Shown: positions 57,703-64,000 of the stretch, in pieces | How positions within the stretch are numbered: the stretch's first letter is position 1 | Layout of the letters: each line of letters starts with the position of its first letter | Assembly: GCA_023333565.1 (NCBI GenBank) | Contig: JAJKFH010001480.1 | Span: 1,364,001 to 1,428,000, forward strand | Source of the DNA: Puffinus mauretanicus | Lineage: Eukaryota > Chordata > Aves > Procellariiformes > Procellariidae | Direction: 5' to 3' | Length of the DNA: 64,000 bases | The notes under the pieces: model-generated | The model's database searches: none | Told to the model about the DNA's origin: nothing | Seen by the model: the letters and a program-made list of their open reading frames with translations, nothing else | Position numbers and translations under genes: made by a program

Positions 57703-60700
57703 TTTTAAGGGGAAAAGAAAATGGCCAGAAAGTAAACTTTTACAGCATGGTAGTAAATTTAAAGCTTGTTAGAATGTTGGAGATTAATGGCAACGGGAGG
57801 ATTTTTGTAAAAATCAGGATAACTTTGGGAAAAAGAAAGAGTTTAATGAAACTGCTTGCTCTGCTACAGTGCAGAACACCCGACGCCATCTGCCTGCATT
57901 CGCAAATGTTTTTAAAGAAATTCCTACTGACTTGACCAATGCTTATCTAAAGCTGCAATCTTTGTTTCTTCATATTTTAAGCCAGTGTAAATCAAAGGAA
58001 CTCTGGGAGCTCTTCCTACAGCTATTTTAAACTGGGCTGATGGTTTTTTTTCCACAGAGGAATCTAAAAGTGGTAAGTTAGAAAAACAGGAATTAATTTC
58101 ACTTTGTAGTTTACAACAATGAAGTAACCGAGCTCTTTCAAAGCTTTAGCTGGTCAGCAAAATGTTTCTGCAAATAGTGCAAAACTCTTATACTTCTGTT
58201 TTAAAGGATCGTTTACTACTGGATGAATAAACACTGCGCAGTAAACAGTGCTGCTACATTTGCAACTTCTCTGAAGCCTGCCAAATCCTGATGTCTCATA
58301 TAATCTTACACCTCAAACCGATTTAGAAGTACTGTAGCAGCAACTCTAAGACTAACTGCTGCAGAAACACAGAGCAGTAATATTTTCCCCATCCATCAGT
58401 TCACAGATGAGAGAGGGAGGGATGAAATTTTCGTTGACACCTAATAGAGCGCACACAGCAAATGTTTACTCAGTTCTTCTGCTTTGAAGATATTGTCAAG
58501 CACTCCGCTGACAGCCATTACTCTTCCTGCTTGTTTAGACACAGCTCTGAAATGCAGAGATATGGAACATGAAAAGTATTAGACTTCGGTGATTTCACAG
58601 TGTGATGACAATGTTATATATTACAAATCCATTGCAAATCCAAGTCTAAAAGACACACAAGTACTGCAGTTTGAACTATAATTCAGGCTATTTGGGAGGA
58701 AAAAAGAAGAGCCTGTGACCCTGAGCTCTTCCTGAACTTCTAGCATTTAGAGTGCAAAAAAATGTATTCACCTCCACACGGTCACCAAGCATGAAATCTC
58801 TCCTCTCATTCTAGTGCTACGGGAGCATGGATGCAAAGGACCTCTGCACCCAGGGGATAAGCGGAAAGATTCTCCATGATAATCCTACATTAGTTGTACA
58901 GAAAGAGGTCAACCAAACACCTGGAGTCTGGTCAGTGATCTTCAGTTCTCCTTCCTCTACATGAAGCCTGGAGTGATCACCCCTTCCACAGGACCACAGG
59001 GCAACCACCCTGGCTGAGGTGAGCGGCTGAGCTACCAATGGCTGGTTTGTTATTTGTTTGTCACACAAGACTTGGTGTCAAGAACAGCTGTGTCACACAC
59101 TTCTTGCAGAACATTCCTAACAAATGCTTCTGCTCCTCACCCCATAAATTCAAGCTTACATAGTTCTGGGAACATAGCAGACCCAGTGCATTATCAAATG
59201 TGTAGGGGATGGAGAACCCCCTACCCAGAGAGCCTCCTGCGAAGCAGCCTCTGCTGATACCAGCAAGGACTGTTGGGATTTTGCTCAACAGAGAAGGATA
59301 TGCACATATTCTCTAACTTCTCTTTTGAGTTCAAGCGAACGCATGACGTGAAACACCTGAAATGAGATTTTGCTCAATCGAAAATAAAAGTCCACACTTC
59401 CTTCTATCACGTCTGCTTCCTTCTAACAACTTGGAAATTAATCCTCTCTTCATATTTAAAAATTTGTTCCTGTTGATAAATGGATTCATTTTTTGTAACT
59501 TAGATAGGTTGTCGTTTAATACATGTGGTACTTATACAGAGTTTACTGAATTATTTCATTTATTATCTTCTCATACCTATGGAGACAACTGCACATGCCA
59601 AAACCTAAGTTTAGCTATTTAACAAGCTACAGGTATTTGTGCATAAAAAAAAAAACAAACCACTTTCATCGTTTCATCGAAGATCTAACACGACCAAATT
59701 TTAAAGTAATTTCTTCTACTGCTCATACTTACCCTTCCAATAACCTTGCCATATAGCCAGAAGGGACTCCCGCTTGGAGGGACAGCAATACTAATGCTAG
59801 GCTGAGTTCCAATAGAGCTGTATCCTGTTTACCATTGCAAAAAAGGCATATAGGAATTCACAACAACTAGTGTGCTATTTGCTTCTCGATGTTTCATGTT
59901 AAAAGTTCAGGCTACATTATGAAGGCTTAAAATAACTACTACGCAGAACTCAGCATTGGGAATCACTGCTGAAGGGAGGCATGCATTTTCTTGTAGATAT
60001 TTATAGCTTTCTCTGCTTCTACGATGAGCAATTTGGAGGGGTAAAGCTGTCAACATTTTATTTCCATTCAGAAACTATGCAGTGATTTATGCCTGTTAAA
60101 CTTTCCATGGTTAAATGTCTCATGACTCACTTTCTAGTAATTCCTTTTATTAAACTCATCTTACTGATGAACTAAAGCTTGATAATAGTGACAGAAAAAC
60201 CAGCACGGCAGTTTTATGAAAAAATGTGGATATTTTGTTATCTGCTTTTGAACAATCATTAGCCACTACATTGTGTATCATATTAAAAGCTGTGATACCT
60301 TTCTGTCTTAGTGATAGAAATTTAAAGCAAAATAAAAAATGATGAAGTGTAAAAGAACTGGGAAAGTTGCTTTTAAGTACAGGCAATGATATGAATTCTC
60401 TGCAGCTGTATCACTGACATAATATCTCTGGAAAAAGCAAAAGATATAGACAATTTAGGGTAAGTAACATATTGAATGATCACATTCACAAAAGTGAGGT
60501 CAAAATATTCCAGAGATTATAACACGAGTCACAAAGAACCTCAGTGAAATCACAGTTTCGAAGACATTCCCAAAGATTCAGTCCACGCACAGGACATCAG
60601 TTTTATCAAGATGCATGCAGCTATTATTTCAATTCCTGCTAAAGAATATAGTTGCCACTCTGTAAATCCAGAATTTTTTTGGCAACTTCTGCTTATAAAG

Positions 60701-61374
60701 TACATGCTTTGATAAAAAGCAGAAATGAAGTAATCTTCAGGCTAAGAAAGCTTTTCTGTATTATACAGAGACAGAAATGTGTGTAGGTATGTATTAACAT
60801 GTTTTAAGGTTAATATAAATGGTGTAAGCCTACTTGTTTTCCTTCCAGAAATCACTAACTTGGTTAACTGAGAGAAAACACAAAAATTATTTTCTCATTT
60901 CTCTTTCTTGAATTTGCAGTCCAGAGCATTGCATATGCTCAGTCAAAAATGTCACTTCTGCACAAAATTTTACACTTCAGCTTCAAAATTATCTCAGTGG
61001 TATAAAAAAAAAGTAGCAACTCATTCATGGGCAGCACAGTTTGGCTGAGGTAGGAACTTCTGTATCCTAAAATTAACCTTAGGACTGATTGGCTGCATGG
61101 CTTTTGGAAAACCATTTGACCTATTCTCTTTTCCCGTACTGCCCCACTGGATGGCCACTGATTTTGTGAAAGAGACTTAGCATGTGTGTGACAGTCCAAA
61201 GCTGCGAAATGATATATATAGATGGCATTGTGTGCGACCACTTCGCATACATAATTCTCCCACATCATTCCTGGATGCAAAGTACCGTTAGTTCAAAATG
61301 GATATGCCTAACGTCCAAATTCTATTTTGAAATGGCAGTATCTGGAGGAGGAGTATTTTTTTTTTTGTCATGAC
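57703..61374. other. AT-rich non-coding DNA, no gene seen
   Basis: No gene was recognised. Two weak echoes of ancient repeats occur: GCCAGTGTAAATCAAAGGAACTC at about 57978-58000, and CCCCATCCATCAGTTCACAGATGAGAG at about 58387-58413 (MIR-like antisense). A10 and A9 runs lie near 59645 and 60998. Plus frame 59362-59622 and minus frame 60939-61280 show no domain. Confidence 0.5.
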
Positions 61375-61440
61375 AAATAGTAAATGCAAATAGTAATGCA
61401 AATGCGAAAAATGCAAGTAATGTAAATGCAAGCAGCAATT
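61375..61440 (+). repeat. Cluster of octamer-like ATGCAAAT words
   Basis: Two perfect ATGCAAAT octamers lie at 61384-61391 and 61396-61403, 12 bases apart, followed by ATGCGAAA, ATGCAAGT, and ATGCAAGC variants. The block is a degenerate short tandem repeat. ATGCAAAT is the consensus site of POU/Oct transcription factors. Confidence 0.6.
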
Positions 61441-61610
61441 ACTAAAAGACACATTTTACAGATGAATTCTCATGCAGCTAAAAGGCGTTAACTTCTTATT
61501 CCTCTCCTCACCTCTGCTATGAACTTACATTTTACACACATCATGTATTTTAACACAGTGTTGTTAAATCAGGCTACACCAAACACGAGCACCAAACACC
61601 ACTACCAACA
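61441..61610. other. Non-coding DNA, no gene seen
   Basis: Short AT-rich unique segment without features. Confidence 0.55.
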
Positions 61611-61718
61611 TTTAACAGTGAAACTGAGGTAGGTTTAGGTAGCAAGACTCAACTCACCCAGCAAAGCAGAGTAAAACATCGGTACTTGAAGCCACAGTAC
61701 CTGCCTCAGCGTTACCTT
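61611..61718 (-). repeat. MIR-like relic, antisense (tentative)
   Basis: The plus strand gives GTGAAACTGAGGTAGG, CTCAACTCACCCAGCAAAGCAG, GGTACTTGAAGCC and GTACCTGCCTCAG. This follows the reverse-complement MIR order (GGAAACTGAGGCACAG, CTTGCCCAAGGTCACACAGC, GATTCGAACCCAGG). The AAACTGAGGTAGG word is well preserved. Confidence 0.45.
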
Positions 61719-64000
61719 GCTCGAATTTTTATGGTCATGTAGTTATATAGAAAATCAAGACTAGTGATGGAAAGTCACTGCATTGATCACAAAGCTCTGC
61801 CTGCCAGTTACACAGGCCAGTGATAATGGCAAGTGGTGGCCCTGTTGGAGCTCTCACTCATGTGCTTATGCTTTGCTCTTCAGTCATCTCAATCGCATCT
61901 TGCAGTTCCTAAGCCCCAAGGCACAAAAGACACAGATTTTTCCAGTTGGTTAGTCATTCCTAACATCCGTATCACATTACAGATGCTGAGAAAGACAGAG
62001 TGAAAGACCGAACCCCTCCCAGAAAATAGAAACTTAACATAAACTAAAGGAGGCTGATCTGTCCTGAAGTGAAATCAAATTGCAAGCTAAACACAGAGCT
62101 GGATATAAAGTTGTCATCGAGGTCCCTCCTCCAAGGGCAAAGAGGATTACTGAGAAGAGAGGCGCCCAAAGGCCTTAATCAGGTGCTAGCACAATACATT
62201 TATTAAACAATTGTAACTACGAATCACAGCTCCGTAGCTGGCCAAACCTTTGTGCAAAAGGGCTGGAGCTTCCGGAAGTGATGACCATGAAAGACTAAGG
62301 TGTGCGTGTGCACCGTGCTTCCATGCATTTGCTGTAGACAGAAGATTACAAAAGGTGTAAGTTAAAACATTTCCATAAGTGTGGTGCAAAGATGAAATGG
62401 GCCGTGCACAAAATAATATTCCTTTCTATTATACATGATCAGGCTCTCATATCACTTAGCAGAAAAGAGAAGGAAAAAAAAAAAAGATGTTTCTGTTCCA
62501 GAAAGTCCTGAGTTTTCCCATTCAAGAGTGAGCTGTGATGCATGCATCATTAATTTCTATGCAGAAAACATTGTTCACTTCAACCAGCAATTAGCGGTAA
62601 CATTTCTATCCTGTGCAGTGATGAGATTTTTATGCTAATCATTACACAGCAGTAAATTAATCATTTGGGCACATTTAGATGGTATGTATATTTCATGAGA
62701 CAGATATAGATATCAAGAGCAGTTTGATATTTGCTCATGGTAAATGGAAGTGTCTCAAATCGTTATGGGGGAAGCATACTAACTAAATAGACAGCCAGAG
62801 ATGTTTGCAGTGTAGCAGCACCAGAAGCACCGCTTCATCTCTTGTTCCAGGAAATAGCTCTCTTTCTTTGTTTTTAATTATTTTAAGGGAGGTAAAAATC
62901 TTGTGGGATCACATAGAACTGAATCATTCAAAGAGACAGTGGAACTCCAATAATGTCTTGACACATGAAGGACAAAAGCACCAACTCGGTTTCCTATCCT
63001 GCAATTCTTCTTTTATTACTGGCAAAATTACCTACGTTACATTATGCAGTATTGAAAAGAGACTTTTCATCAGCATTTGTGCTATTGTCTAGTGGGGTAA
63101 ATGAATTATGTATTGGCCTTGTCCCTCTGTAAGTATGTCTGAAAGCTTTGAGTTGTAGCAGAAAGGAAGGCTACCCAGGGGCCTCCCTTCTTCTCAGCAG
63201 ATGCAAGAGATTTGTAATACCTTGAGGAAAACGTTTATTGGAAATTTAAATTTTTTACATATATTTAAATACTACCGCTGTTTTTTCAACTCTCAGCTCA
63301 CAGATCTTTGCAGGCAAAAAGCAATCTAGTCCAAAGCTGATAGTGTTTTCTTTTGTCGGAGGGAAACGTACACATGGTCCCTTTATCTTAGAATACTTAC
63401 GAAAAGCACAGATTTACGGCAGCTGACCCTGACAGTAACAGTAATATAAATAATATCCCCCACTATTACTTTCTCAACTAAACTTGAGAAAGATTCTCAA
63501 AGATCACAGGCAGCATGCCAGTGGAAAGCAAAGTTATGCTGGCATACCTGGATCACTTCAGAAGCACTCTTGAATTGAAAATTGACCAACCGATATATGT
63601 TTAATTGCCACCAATTGAAACGGTATAATTGCTACAATGAGCACGGATAAAGATGAGCTATTGCACAGAAGGTACAAAATCCCACTGGGAAAGGAAAGAA
63701 ATTTATTAGCATATGTTTGTCGATGGAAATTTTTGAGAGAGGTACATCCGAACAGGCAGGTTATCAGGACAGCACTGTGAACAGCTGAACTGTTCACAGA
63801 GACCATCTAAGATCTGAGAACTATTACAGATAGAAAAAGAAGGGGCGAATCAAAAAGACAGTATCTTATTTTAACGAAACCTGTTTTTACATGTAAAAAA
63901 ATCTTTGTTTTTCAATTTGAAAACTGAAATACTTTTAATTTCACTATTTCTATGAAAAGAAGATAGCAATTTTAATTTTTGAGCATTTTTTCAAAATCCA
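61719..64000. other. AT-rich non-coding DNA, no gene seen
   Basis: No gene or recognisable repeat. An A11 run lies near 62470. The plus frame 62805-63092 (95 codons) has no domain. The final 150 bases are strongly AT-rich. Confidence 0.55.

Noticed and set aside
58387..58470. Further MIR-like antisense copy
   Set aside because: CCCCATCCATCAGTTCACAGATGAGAG is suggestive, but the downstream half does not follow the family order.
1..64000. CRISPR arrays, operons, phage or other prokaryotic systems
   Set aside because: There are no regularly spaced repeats and no dense same-strand coding. The CR1, LTR and MIR-like content shows vertebrate DNA.

Overview
This is nuclear DNA from a vertebrate, most likely a bird. 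The best evidence is a 5'-truncated CR1 LINE tail at 11436-11590 that ends in the avian-type (ATTCTATG)n tandem tail. Supporting evidence is a set of strongly decayed, MIR-like and other ancient amniote repeats, a TG...CA retroviral LTR, vertebrate-style microsatellites, and long AT-rich stretches without genes. There are no operons, Shine-Dalgarno sites or dense coding, so this is not a bacterial, phage or plasmid window. The longest open frame is only 248 codons and looks like a chance reading of a pyrimidine-rich tract.

Layout. 1-9.6 kb: non-coding DNA with a CCTTG microsatellite, two ancient repeat relics, a short direct repeat and a strong G-quadruplex motif. 9.6-11.6 kb: an old antisense CR1/L3-like relic and the one clear CR1 tail. 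15.6-17.4 kb: a GC-richer block with overlapping open frames, possibly a decayed gene or transposon. 19.0-19.7 kb: a CpG-island-like patch. 21.3-21.7 kb: the 3' end of an endogenous retrovirus, with a short frame, polypurine tract and LTR. 28.5 kb: a 25-base near-perfect palindrome. 31.1-33.5 kb: an AT-rich stretch that, read on the minus strand, resembles a 3' UTR preceded by two small exon-like segments with good splice signals. 34.8 kb: a G-rich quadruplex-prone patch. 35.9-36.5 kb: a minus-strand coding-like block broken by frameshift and stop, probably a pseudogene. 39.3 kb: a 97-base polypurine tract. 45.7-47.9 kb: a MIR-like relic, a 28-base tandem duplication and a CpG-rich segment with one exon-like piece. 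49-64 kb: mostly plain sequence with further ancient repeats, small duplications and a cluster of octamer motifs.

No protein-coding gene could be identified with confidence. The window is most likely intergenic or lies inside a very large intron. I found no convincing undescribed system. The most useful leads are the minus-strand exon pair plus 3' UTR at 31.1-33.5 kb, the CpG-rich patches at 19 kb and 47.5 kb, and the unclassified coding-like block at 15.6-17.4 kb.
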